Shown here: positions 1-11,241 of the stretch, piece by piece
Position numbering within the stretch: the stretch's first letter is position 1
How the letters are laid out: every line of letters starts with the position of its first letter
Source: Fonticula alba
Lineage: Eukaryota > Opisthokonta > Rotosphaerida > Fonticulaceae
NCBI RefSeq assembly: GCF_000388065.1
Contig: NW_009242973.1
Coordinates: forward strand, 1,805,581 to 1,830,412
DNA length: 24,832 bases
Direction: 5' to 3'
Position numbers and translations under genes: made by a program
The notes under the pieces: generated by a model
Told to the model about the DNA's origin: nothing
The model's input: the letters and a program-made list of their open reading frames with translations, nothing else
The model's database searches: none

Positions 1-1
1 C

Positions 2-934
<933 letters not shown>

Positions 935-1194
935 GGCCCTGCGTCGAGCCCGGGCCGGGACCGGTCAGGCCTGGGGTGTGGCTACTGCTTTGTCCTTCTC
1001 GCTCCCCGGCCCCTGTCTTCTCCTCCCCCAATGGACAGTCCCACCTTGATCCTTGGTCGCGTCTGCAGCTGCACGTCCACCTGTGTGTGCATTGTCTCCA
1101 CTGTTGGCACTATATGCGTGTGTGTGCGTGTGTGTGTGTAAAGGGGGTATGTATGCACGTCTATTTGGAGGGAAGTAGAGGTTCAATTGGAAGA
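935..1194. other. Convergent intergenic spacer between DDX41 and ERV1
   Basis: A 260 bp spacer between two stop codons. It holds the two 3' UTRs and a short TG-rich stretch near 1118-1138. No further ORF with family resemblance and no clear polyadenylation signal was seen. Confidence 0.6.
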
Positions 1195-1987
1195 TCAGCA
1201 CGAGCCGTCAGCCGGCCCGTCCCTCCAGCGCTCCAGCACGCGGGCACAGTCAAACACGGGCTTTCCAAGGCGAACATTAACGTCATTGTGCTACCGGCGG
1301 CGGTGTGTGTGTGTGTGTGTGTGTGTGTGCCGGAAAGGGGAAGGCGGAGGAGGAGTCAGTAACAGGGGGAAGAGAGGACGACGCAGCCCGGCGGGGAGGG
1401 CGCACCATTTCGCAGAACCACTGGGAGATGGAGGTCCGGGAGGAGGTGTCCGGCGGATGGGCAGCCGCATACTCGGTCAAGTGCGACGCACAGTCGCCGC
1501 AGGGGAAGAGTCGCCCGAGGATGGACACAAGGTTGGTCATGTCCGCCCGGTGCTGCGGCCTGCGCGCGACAGAGCCCACCATGGCCGGGGATGATCAGGC
1601 GGTTTGAGGGGCGTCAAAAAAGGGGCCGGTGGCAGGAGAAAGGGGGGGGGGGGGGGCGAAGCATAGGGCGCGCGCGCGAGGGATCACGCACGAGGGATCC
1701 TTGGGATAGTAGGCTGCAGCCGTGTGCAGGAAGGTCCACGTCCCGCGGCCAATCTCCAGCAGGTCGGGCGGGCACTCGAGGGGCACCGGGGCAGCCTCGC
1801 CAGCAGGGGTGGCGCCGGGGCTCGCGGCGCTGGCCGACGTGGCCGGTGGCGATGGGGGCGGCGTGGCCGGCCGGGCACCGGCAGCAGCGCCGCTGCCACT
1901 GCCACTGCCGCCGGCCCCAGCGGTCTTCATGAAATCGGTCATGCTGTTGCATGCCCGGCAGGGCTTGCCATCCGCGTCAAGGATCAT
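1195..1987 (-). CDS. ERV1: ERV1/ALR FAD-linked sulfhydryl oxidase
   Basis: Mitochondrial intermembrane-space sulfhydryl oxidase, which reoxidises Mia40 and passes electrons to cytochrome c. Three exons read on the minus strand: 1987-1692, 1559-1406 and 1290-1195, joined in phases 2 and 0, giving 181 residues. Donors are GTGCGT and GTGCGC. Visible hallmarks in order are the N-terminal shuttle CxxC (KPCRAC), a Gly/Ala/Pro/Ser-rich linker of about 55 residues, the FAD-fold helix [16 protein letters not shown], the active-site CxxC (LFPCGDC), [17 protein letters not shown] and the structural FDC...GSC end. WFC to FDC keeps the CX16C spacing of the family. The start ATG at 1987 begins [13 protein letters not shown]; in-frame upstream codons exist but read through low-complexity sequence. 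Length fits yeast Erv1 and human GFER. It is divergent from TAF1 and convergent with DDX41. Confidence 0.93.
1303..1329. repeat. (GT)n microsatellite in ERV1 intron 2
   Basis: A pure GT run on the plus strand. On the ERV1 transcript it reads (CA)n and lies within about 40 nt of the 3' splice site that opens exon 3. Confidence 0.9.
1642..1656. repeat. 15-nt G run in ERV1 intron 1
   Basis: Homopolymer G on the plus strand, hence poly-C in the ERV1 pre-mRNA, inside the intron spanning 1560-1691. Its exact length may be unreliable in a short-read assembly. Confidence 0.85.
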
Positions 1988-2914
1988 GGTTCGATTGTTG
2001 TGGAGACAATCGGAGAGCGAGGCGAGGGAGAGAACAGAGAAGAGGGGGGGGGGGGGGCACCGGAAAATGGGCATGCACGTGCTAACCGGCGTAGATGGGT
2101 TTGAGCCTGGGCCGAAAAATAGCCCCAGCAATCTGCCCCCCTCCAGTCCTGACCGAAGGCCCCCCCCCCCCGCACCCTGTCTTGGACGCCCGCCAACTCA
2201 ACCACCAGCGTGGGCTGGTGGGGCACTGCCCGGGGCGAGGGGGGGGGGGGGGCGGTCCGGGCTTTGTGTCTCCGTGCGCCCGCCGCTGGCTCTCCGCGCC
2301 CGTGCAGCCGGGCGCTCGTCAGGCCTGGCCGCCCGAGCCGACGATCGGGCGGGGGGCGAGAAAATTCGAGAACCGCGGGAGTCACGCCCGCAGATCACAA
2401 GGCCACTTCTGGTATAGGAGATCATCGCGCGAGCGCGACAGACGGCCATACAGCCTGCGTTGGGATGCCCCCGTAAGCGCGGGAAGTCCCGGTCTACTTG
2501 CGCTTGCGTTGGCACTCGGCGCTGTCTAACCGTATTTCTCTCGACCTCCTCCCCTTGCGGTGCTGCCCTCACACCGGGGCCTGGGCAGAGGGGGGGCGGG
2601 GGACACGCGAGGGGCGGCAGCATAGGGCAGGGCTCTCCCCTTCGCCTGGCGCTTTGCCATCCGCCGCAAAGGCAGCAGGCCTGAAGTGCGGCCGGGGTGC
2701 GACCGCTCCCGGGAGACCGGGGGCGCGTCAGCACACTCCTTCGAATCTCCCGATCCTTCCCCCCCCCCCCGCCACCTCTCTCCTGCTGTGCCTTTCCCCA
2801 CCGTCTTCTGGATCGTCGAAGGAGCCTCCGGCCCGTGTGTTTGTCTGTCCGTGTTTGTGCATGATCACCGCTCGACACGCACGTAAACGTACCCACACGC
2901 ACACATAGAGTATA

Positions 2915-2945
<31 letters not shown>

Positions 2946-3093
2946 GCACACATACGTGACGCCGCTCCGTGCCCGACCGCCACTTGCCTGAGCATAGGCC
3001 CCTGCCGCCTGCACTTTCGACCGACCGACCCCGCGCCCGGCCGCCCGATCGCCCGCCCCCGCTGCCGCTCGGGCCTCGCGCCTGGCTCCGGCC
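1988..3093. other. Divergent ERV1-TAF1 intergenic region
   Basis: A region of 1.1 kb between two divergent start codons, so both promoters should lie here. It is very GC-rich, with several G or C runs (for example 2044-2057 and 2159-2170) and an ACGC tetranucleotide array near the TAF1 side. ORFs on both strands are long only because GC-rich DNA has few stops; none resembles a known family. No convincing TATA box was found. Confidence 0.6.
2914..2945. repeat. (ACGC)n tetranucleotide array
   Basis: About eight head-to-tail ACGC units, flanked by other CA/CG-rich sequence, about 150 bp upstream of the proposed TAF1 start codon. Confidence 0.9.
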
Positions 3094-6000
3094 ATGGACA
3101 ACAGCTCACGATGGGAGTCACTCCCCTCGGTGGCCAGTGCGCTTGCTCTTGACTTTGGATGGATGTGCTTCGTTTGATGGGCCCTGCTGACCTATTCACC
3201 CCCCCCCCTCCTCCCCCCGCCTCTTTATTTTCCCCTAGTTGCGCCCAAGGATGTGTCTGAGGACGTCCGTGCCCCGAGCTCCGCTCTGTTGCCTGCCCGG
3301 CCGCCCACCACCGGCCACTAACCCCCCTCGCCCCTTCTCTTGTGGCTGCCTTGCCTCCCTCAGTTGACCGAGGCCCAGAAAAATGTCGTGGACCGGATTC
3401 GCCCCGGGGCCCCGTTGCGCTTCTTGCACATCACCTCGGTCGGTATGAACTGGCCGAGCAAGCGCAAGACCTTCGCCGCGGCCAAGCCCCCGCCCACCAC
3501 CCAGGCTCCCGGTGGCCGAGTCATCACCCCCCTTGTGCCGGCCATCATCCTCCCGGACCGAGGTGCGCCATCTGCCTCCTCCTGCCTCCTCCTGCTCCCC
3601 TTTTTGGCCCCCAAACAGGCAGGCAGGGCCCAGCAGTGTCCTGTGCATCTGCCCCCGCCTTGGCGTGGATGTCACACTGACACTCTGTCTGTCCTCTCCC
3701 GGTCTCCCGCTCTCTCTCTCTCTCTCTGTGTGTGTCTCGCCCTCCCCGCCGCGACGCCCATCAGAGTACGCCGTCCTGCAGGATGACATGACGGACTTCC
3801 TGCAGCCTGTGTCGCCGACGGCGCGGGCCGCACACGCGGCCCGGCTCCGCTCCGGCCTGGATGGTCTGCGCTACGCGGCCTCCTCGGCCCTGGAGGCGGA
3901 GCAGGCCTTCCTCGAGGCCCAGGCGGCTGTGTCGTTGAAGCGTGAACGCCGTCGCCGGGGCGGTGGCGCCAAGGCGGCCGCCATCTCTGCCGCCGCGGCC
4001 CTGACCAAATGCGAAGGAGCCACCACGCGGGCCCTGCTGGCGCTGGAGTTCATTGCCACAGGTCGCGTTGGCCGCCGCGTTGTGCAACTCTCCTCTAATC
4101 TGTCTGTGCGTTGTACCGGCGCTGGCTCCGGCGCCCTTCTCCCGCTGTTCCATCCCTCCTCCGCTGCCGTGGCCAGAATCTCACCACCTTCCCCTCCCCC
4201 TTGCCTTGGCCATTGTGACCGCCGTTGGGATGGGTTGGCTTTGGCCGCGCCTTGCCGCCGCCGTAGCCTGCCGAGCTGGAAGAGGCCTTGGGGCCGAACT
4301 TCCGCCTGCTCCAGACGCCGGCCCCCTCGGCTGCTGGGGACTCGACTTCGGGCGCGAGCACGGCCGGCTCAGCGGCGGGTGCTTCCCCCGCATCCGCGGC
4401 CGGGGCTGCCTCCTCGCTGTTGGGCGCCAGCCTGGCCCTGGTGAGCTGGGAGGATGACATCATTTGGGATGACGACCGGGAAACCGGCGAAGCGGCCCCG
4501 ATGGATGTCGACTCGCCGCCGGGGCCGACCCCGGCGGATGCCGATCCCACGGCCCGGCTGCTGGACGCCGGCCAAGTGCGCGTGTCCTTCGGGGTGCAGC
4601 ACGCGCCCAGCTGGCGCCCGGTTGCCGGGGACGCATCCAGCGAGACGGCCACCTATCCCTCGCACCTGGACTACTACCCCACCCGGCGCTGGCACCACGG
4701 CCTGGACTTGGATCTCGACCGGCCGGGCATCAACGGGACGCCCGCCGGATGGGAGGACCTGGTCATTTGGGATGATGGGGCTTCGGATGATGCCGAAGAG
4801 GCATCAGACGATGCTGATGCCGGTGTCGATGCCGGTGCCGAGGATGCGCCCCCCGGCGCCTCGCCGGGGGCCAATCCCGAAGGGCCCGGCGACCCCCGAG
4901 CCGACGGCCCGGACCACAGCCAGCCAGCCTCCCCTGGGCCGGTGGCCCCGGCCGGGGGCGAGGTGTCGGCCGGCAGCGAGACGGACCCGGTCACCGGCGA
5001 GCCGACAGCCAAGCGCCGGCGGCTGGCTGTGGCGTCCAGCGTCCGGCTTCCCGGGGCCCGTCGCCCGGGCATCCCGGATGCCATGCTCAATCCGCAATTG
5101 ATCATCGACCAGAGCGATCCACATATGTTCCTGCTCGAGGGTGCGTGCCCGGTCGTTGGTTGACGGGGGGGGGGGGGGGGGCTTTTTTCCCCCTTTCGCA
5201 TCTTCCCCTTGTGCTCACGTGTTTTCCTCCCTCCGCTTAAACCCCTCCCCTCCTGCCCCCTGCCGGCCGGCGTGCAGTCAAGGTGAAGCCTGTCACCCCG
5301 AGCGAGCCGAGCCAATCGTCGGTTCGCCTTCCCGGGCCGCTGGCCTCCCGCCGGCTGGACCTCTCGAATTTGGGCTATTACGCCGCCAAGCAGGAGGGCG
5401 GGGCGGAAGCGGCGCTGGCGGCGGCCGCCGGCGGCGTCAGCTCCATCGCCAGCTCCGGCACCACGTCGCAGCAGTTCCTCAGCCGCGTGACCCTGCGGCA
5501 TTCGCTCCCTGCTCTGCAGCTGATGGAGCCTCTGGTATGTCTATGTGTGCATCTTCCCCTGGCCCGAGGCGTTGTCCGGTGGCTTGGCTGACCTTTTGTC
5601 TATCTGCTCGGGCGCGCGCACACGCACACGCACACGCACACGCACACACAGTACAAGACCTACCTCACGGCCGACGAGATCCGACAGCTCAACCGGCCGC
5701 TTTTCCAGGCCCCCACAGTCAACCTTCACACTCTGTATCCCTCGCGCTTGATCTTGGAAAAAAAGCGCAAGCGCTACGAAGCCAACTCGGCCGGGGACTA
5801 TGCCACGCCGTTCCTCCTGCCGCGGGACCTGGCCCTCCGAGAGATCGTCCCCCCGGCCGATGGGACCCCCTTCAGCGTGTACGAGCCCAATGACCTGGCC
5901 CTCTTTGAGTATAGCGAGGAGCGCCCGCCGCTGCTCTCGCGCCCGGGCATGGCCTCCATCCTGAAGCACTACTACCGGCGACATGTGCCCTCGTGCGGCA

Positions 6001-6575
6001 CCGGGGTGCCCGGGCCCGGGGGAGCCGGCGGCCTGGGTGTCGGGGCCCGGCTGCGCACGGCCGGCGATGCTGGGCCCGATGCCCGGCCCGGCGATGGCGA
6101 TGGCACCGAGCCGGCTCTCACCCACGATGAGGACGACGATGAGGATGAGGATGGCGATGCCACGGATGCCTTTGATCAGGAGGCCGCGGCCCGTCGGCCG
6201 CCGAGCCGCCTCTCGGCCGCGGCGCTCATCTCCAAGGCCGCGTCGCGGGGGAACCTAGACGCAGCGGACTTTGTCCTGGGCCGGACCCTCGATGCGGCCA
6301 ACATCGCCCGACTGGACCAGCTGCCCTTCGGCGTGGTGGAGCCGCTGGAGCCCAATGACAAGAGTCCCTTCGGCATCTTGTCGCCCCTGCCCACCGGCGA
6401 CCATGCGACGGCCATCTACAACAACATGTTCCGGGCGCCGGTCTTCCAGCACCCGTCGCCGGGGACGGACTTCCTGGTGATTTGGTGTGTCCTTGGTTGA
6501 GGGTAGGGGACGGGGGGGGGGGGGGGGCTGTCCTCTTAATTTGCACATGCGGAGCCGGCCCCCCCCCCCCCCCCC

Positions 6576-6614
<39 letters not shown>

Positions 6615-9350
6615 CCCTTCCCCCGCCCCCCCCCCCCCCCCCCCCCCCCGCCTGCCCGGCGCATGGAAGCTCCAATTCTCGGTATTACATCCGGACCATC
6701 CCCCATGTGTGGCTCGTTGGCCAAACGCTGCCGACCATGCGCGTGCCGACACCCGGCTCGCGTGATAACCAGGAATACCTCCGCGAGCGCATCGAGTCCT
6801 GGGCCGTGCTGGAATTCCTCAAGGCCAAGATGTCCACCTCGTCGGCTGAGGCGGCCGCAGTGGCTGCCGCTGTGGCGGCCTCCTCGTCCAAGGCGGCGGC
6901 CGGGGCCTCGACGGCCGCCGCGGCCGCTGCCGCCGCCGCCTCCGCCACGCCCTCCATCCCGGAGAGCCTGCCTGACCGGGCCTTCCCGAACGTTTCCCGG
7001 GCGTACATTCGCCGGCGCCTCATCGTGCGTAACCCGAACCGCCAGATGGGGGCAGGGGGGGGGGGGGGGGCTTTGACGGGCGCCTGCTTGCCTTGCTGAC
7101 CACCATCCCATTTTTGCCATGCGCACCCGGCCCCGTGGATCTTGACAGTCGCTGGCCGTTCGCCACCCGGGGAGTGGGAATCTGCCGCCGCAGTACCGGC
7201 TCCGGTCGCCGGCCAGCTTGCAGCGCCAGCTACTGGAGCCGGAGCGCCTGTGTGCCTATGAGAGCATGCTCTATGGCGTTCGCCAGCTGAAGGACCTGGG
7301 GTATGGTCTGCCTCGGGGCGACCAGGCGCCATTGGAAGCCGAGGAGCCGGATGTGGCCACCTTCGCGGCGATGGCCACATCGCTGGCGGCGGCCGGGTCG
7401 ACGGGCTCCGGGGCGGGGGATCCGGCCGGCCCGGTCCCCGGCACCCCCGGCAGCGGGGCCGCCGCCGGTGATCCGCTGCCGGAGAACCTGGTCCTCGGCC
7501 TGGCCCCATGGCGCGTGAGTCGCAATGTGACGGACCTCCAGACGCGCGGTGTGCCGGCCATCAACATCATCGGGCCCGGGGATTTGACCCGGCGCCAGGA
7601 GAGCCTGGATCTGACCCGGCCGGCGGCCGGGGCCAACTGGACGGCGCGGGCCACCGGGCCCGGAGCCCGGGGGTCGGCCCCGGCCGGGGCACGGCCCGGC
7701 CCCGGCCCGGCTGGCGACATTCACCACATGACCGAGCATGAGTTGGACCAGCGAGACGCCGAAATCAACCGGGCCCTGGCGCTGGACTCGACGGCCGAAG
7801 TGCTGGCCGGCCCGGCATCGGTGGAGGCCATGCGCCGGCTGCCGATCCCCCTGCGCCGGCTGACCCTCGGCGAGGCGCGCAATATCCTGGCCCTGCGCGA
7901 GGGTCTGGATGAGTCGGACCTCCCGGACCGGCTGTGGGACTGCCTGGGTCTGCTGCGGGAACTCCGCTTCCGGGTGAATCCCCACAGCAGCCGGGCCCTG
8001 ATTGCGGCTCCGCAGCGGACCCCGGCTGCCGAACTCCAGCGCCAGTACCGCCGGGAAATTGGCCATGTGTGGGCACGCCAGCGCCGGGCCCTGGCGCGCC
8101 CGGCCCGCGAGGCGGTCCTGGCCGAGCAATGTGCCGCGGCGCGCCTGGGCCGGGCTCCGACCTCTGCTCCCCAGGCCCCAGGCCCGGAGCTGGAGGCCGT
8201 GCGCGGTGCGTGCTTTCCCCTCCCCCGCCCTCCTCCGTCTCCTTCTTCTTCTTCTTTTTTTTTCTTTCGGCCCATCTTTCGCCCCACCCCCGTGGGCAGG
8301 CGTCTGCGCATATGTTTGCCCCCCTCCCCCTCGCCCTCGCCCTCGCCCCTCCTGCGCATGGCCTTTTCGCCACCTCTGACGTCCCTCGCCCCGTGCGTGC
8401 CGCACGTCCACCCATGCAACTACACCGTCTAGCCGACTTGCCCGGCTTGGACTTCTCAGCCTACCCCGGGAGCATTCCGCCCTCCTTGAAGATCACGCAC
8501 ATTGTGGCCAGCGAGAATGCCGGGTATGTGCGTCGAACGCAGACCCTCACCGACCCGCGGGTGATTGCGGCGTACCTGGCGGCCCGGCACCGGCGCGATT
8601 GCGAGGCCCCGCCGCCGAGTGCTGACGCTGGGGCTGAGCAGCCGACGGCGGCAGTCGCTCGGGCGGAGGCCGCTGGCGGGGTCCCGGCCTCGGCCGCTGC
8701 CCCGCTCCCGACGCCGAAGCAAGCACCATCCTCGAGCGCTGGCCCGACGCCGAAGCAGCCTGCATCCCCGGCAGCTGCCTCGACCGTTGGTGCCACTGGC
8801 CCGGCCTCCGCCAAGCCGGCCAAGCCCCGGGCCCCGAAGAAGAAGGTCCCGGCCATCGGCGCCAATGCCGCCACGGCCCTGCCGGCTCCGGCTGCCGCCG
8901 CGGTGGTTGCCACCGCTGCTGCGGGCGTTCCGCGCAAGCTGACCATCAAGCGGCCGCTGCCGCCGGCTGGCTCGACCGATGCGGAGATGGCCTCCTCATC
9001 GGCGGGCGGCTCCTCGGAACTGACCATCAAGCTGACAGCGCCTGCGGCCGTGGCGGCCCCGGCCCCCGGCGTCTCGGCAGGCTCGGCCGCCGCTGCCGCT
9101 ACCAACACCGTGCGTTTCCCCGGCCTTGCATCCTCGGCCAGCTCCGGGCCAGCCCCCCATCCACTCACCATCCCCGTCGCCGCCGCCCCCCCCCCCCCCC
9201 CCCCCACTCCAGTCACCTTGTAACGACGCTTGCTGCCTCTTGCAGAAGCGCTGCAGCTCCTGTCACCAGGTTGGCCACTTCCGCACCAGCCGCGCGTGTC
9301 CGAACTACAAGTCCAAGGGCTCCGGCTCGGCGGCCTCCTCGTCGACCTGA
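3094..9350 (+). CDS. TAF1: TAF1, largest subunit of TFIID, without bromodomains
   Basis: Scaffold subunit of general transcription factor TFIID. Proposed exons: 3094-3136, 3239-3264, 3364-3562, 3765-4105, 4267-5140, 5278-5534, 5652-6484, 6670-7024, 7149-8205, 8433-9109, 9246-9350. All junction phases agree and the sum is 1588 codons plus stop. Landmarks shared with human TAF1: RPGAPLRFL (near residue 35), WEDDIIWD (264) and WEDLVIWD (365), LSNLGYYAAKQ, RHSLPALQL, the DUF3591 core (FEYSEERPPLLSRPGMAS, NNMFRAPVFQHPSPGTDFLVI after splicing into SNSRYYIR), LCAYESMLYGVRQLKDLGYG, APWRVSRN, and a terminal zinc knuckle CSSCHQVGHFRTSRAC (CX2CX4HX6C). The protein ends 18 residues after that knuckle. 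Exons 1 and 2 are weakest: they rest on a good Kozak ATG (GCCATGG), phase and splice signals, not homology. Convergent with the LRR gene, 398 bp between stops. Confidence 0.92.
5165..5181. repeat. 17-nt G run in TAF1 intron 5
   Basis: Starts 24 nt after the GTGCGT donor at 5141. One of three such runs placed similarly in TAF1 introns. Confidence 0.85.
5617..5650 (+). repeat. (CA)n/(CG)n tract forming the TAF1 intron 6 acceptor
   Basis: A CA-rich, slightly interrupted tract runs directly into the AG that precedes exon 7 at 5652, so here the repeat replaces a normal polypyrimidine tract. Confidence 0.85.
6512..6649. repeat. G16 run and about 90-nt C tract in TAF1 intron 7
   Basis: Bases 6512-6527 are all G; after a 31-nt spacer, 6559-6649 is C with only a few interruptions (A at 6576, G at 6614 and 6625, TT at 6618-6619). 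Both lie in the intron 6485-6669. The runs are complementary and could pair in RNA or in single-stranded DNA. Confidence 0.85.
7055..7070. repeat. 16-nt G run in TAF1 intron 8
   Basis: Starts 30 nt after the GTGCGT donor at 7025, in the intron 7025-7148. Confidence 0.85.
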
Positions 9351-9748
9351 GCGCCCGGATAGCCCGTCCCCCTGCCTCCATTTCCCCCTTCCTTCTCTGT
9401 CTTTGTATCCCTCTATCTGCCTCGCCTCCCCCTTCTCTCTCTCTCTCTCTCTCTTGAATTCGAACTCGAACTCGACTCGAGACTGTCCTTGTTCCCTGGC
9501 TCTGTCTCCTCCCTGGCGGCGAGGCACAGGCGAGTCAGACGCCCTTTCACAGCCCTCACCCCCGCGCCTTTTGAATGCACCGTCTCCCCCCCCCCCCCCC
9601 CTCCCGCCCCCTTCCCCTCTTTCGCTGCTCGCCCCGGTGGCCTGTCCGGCCTCGTGGATGCCTTTGGGTGTGGGGTCCAAAAATGCGGGGCGTCTATCTA
9701 AGAATACTGAAAGAGGGTGAGGCCCGACAGAGTGCTCGGCATGCGGCC
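9351..9748. other. Convergent spacer TAF1 / LRR gene
   Basis: 398 bp between two stop codons, containing both 3' UTRs. It holds a TC run near 9435-9454, a short AACTCG-like direct repeat near 9458-9482 and a C run around 9588-9601. No gene recognised. Confidence 0.6.
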
Positions 9749-10148
9749 CTAGAGCAGACACGACGAGCTGAGCTCCAGGCGAAAGAGGGAAAAGTTTTGC
9801 TTTTCCAGGACCGCGGCCAGCGACGCGATTCCCTGACGGGCGATTTGGCGATTCTCTGCATCGGTGCGGCGGCACAAGGCATGGTCAGGGGGAGGCACAT
9901 TTGGCGTAGGCACTTTAACTTGCGCATGGGCATGGTCCCGCCGGAGGGCGCCACAGGGACGTACGGCGGAGATCCAGTGTCTCAAGAGTGGAGTTCTCGT
10001 GCAGAGCGTCCGCGAGTAGGATGGCATGAAAGTCTCGCAGGCGGGTGTCTGTGTCGGTGAGAGTGGGGGCGGCGGCAGCGGGTGCGAGATGGTGCACGTG
10101 TTAGTCGAGGGATGCGAGGGTGTTCGCTCGCCCATGCAGTGCGCGCGG

Positions 10149-10191
<43 letters not shown>

Positions 10192-11204
10192 GATGGCGCC
10201 TCGGCGGGTGTGCGTCTCTCTTTGATGGTTCGAACGGGCGCAAAGGCGAATCGACACGTACCACCTAGAATCAGCGTGCGCAGGGTCCTGTTCACGCGAA
10301 GGCCATTGGCCAGGTCCTTGAAGTCCGTCAAAGAGGAACCTGCGCACACGCGCCAGCAGGGGGATGTCGTATTTATGCGTGCGCATGTGCGTATGCGTGG
10401 GCGTGGGTATGGGTGTTAATCGAGCAGTGGCCGACACCCGGGCCGAGCTCGGAATACAAGTGGCCCGGGCCCACACGGCGACGAGGAGGGAAACCCGCGC
10501 ACCCGAGAGGTCCAGTAGCTCCAAGCGTGAGCCGGTGGTGATGTCCGGCGTCCGGCAGTGGCAAAGGCTCTTGCTCCGGTGGGCCAGGGGGGCCTGTGCA
10601 AGGTAGCTCTCAATTTGCTGCTCCGCCACGTCGGCCATGCTGTAGAGGGCCGCCAGGCCGGGGTGGATGGCCGGGTCGCAATAGATGCACTGTTCATGGG
10701 CATCGGGCCTCATGGTCCCCGGCTGCCGGGCGACCATCGTTGGCGGGTCGTACGCCGGCCCGGGACCCGGCGCGGCGGACGGGATCCTGGCGGGACTCTT
10801 CCCGGGCCCGGGGTCCGCCTCGGCCGGGTCGCCGGATGCCGCCGGCAGGGGCAGCCAGTCGACATACGACCGGGCCACCAGGGCGCGGAGCTTGCGCGTG
10901 ACGGCGGCCGGGCAGGGGCGTGCGTTTGCCCCGGCGCCGGGGTCGGCCGGGTCCGCCGGGGCGGCCGGCGTGGCCGGCGTGGCCGGCGTCAGCGGATTGC
11001 CCCCGGTGGCCAAAGCGTCCTCCAGCGGGTCCTCCGGCTCGGGCTCCGGGTCGTGAAGTGGAGGCAAACGAATGGACCGGATGACCGGGCGCCGAGGACT
11101 GGCCAGGAGGAAATGCCGGCCCAGCCCCGGGGCACCCGGCGACCAGGGGGCCATGTCCGAGGTGCCTTGGGGTCCGCCAGGGCCCGGGGTCACCGGGGCG
11201 CTAC

Positions 11205-11241
<37 letters not shown>

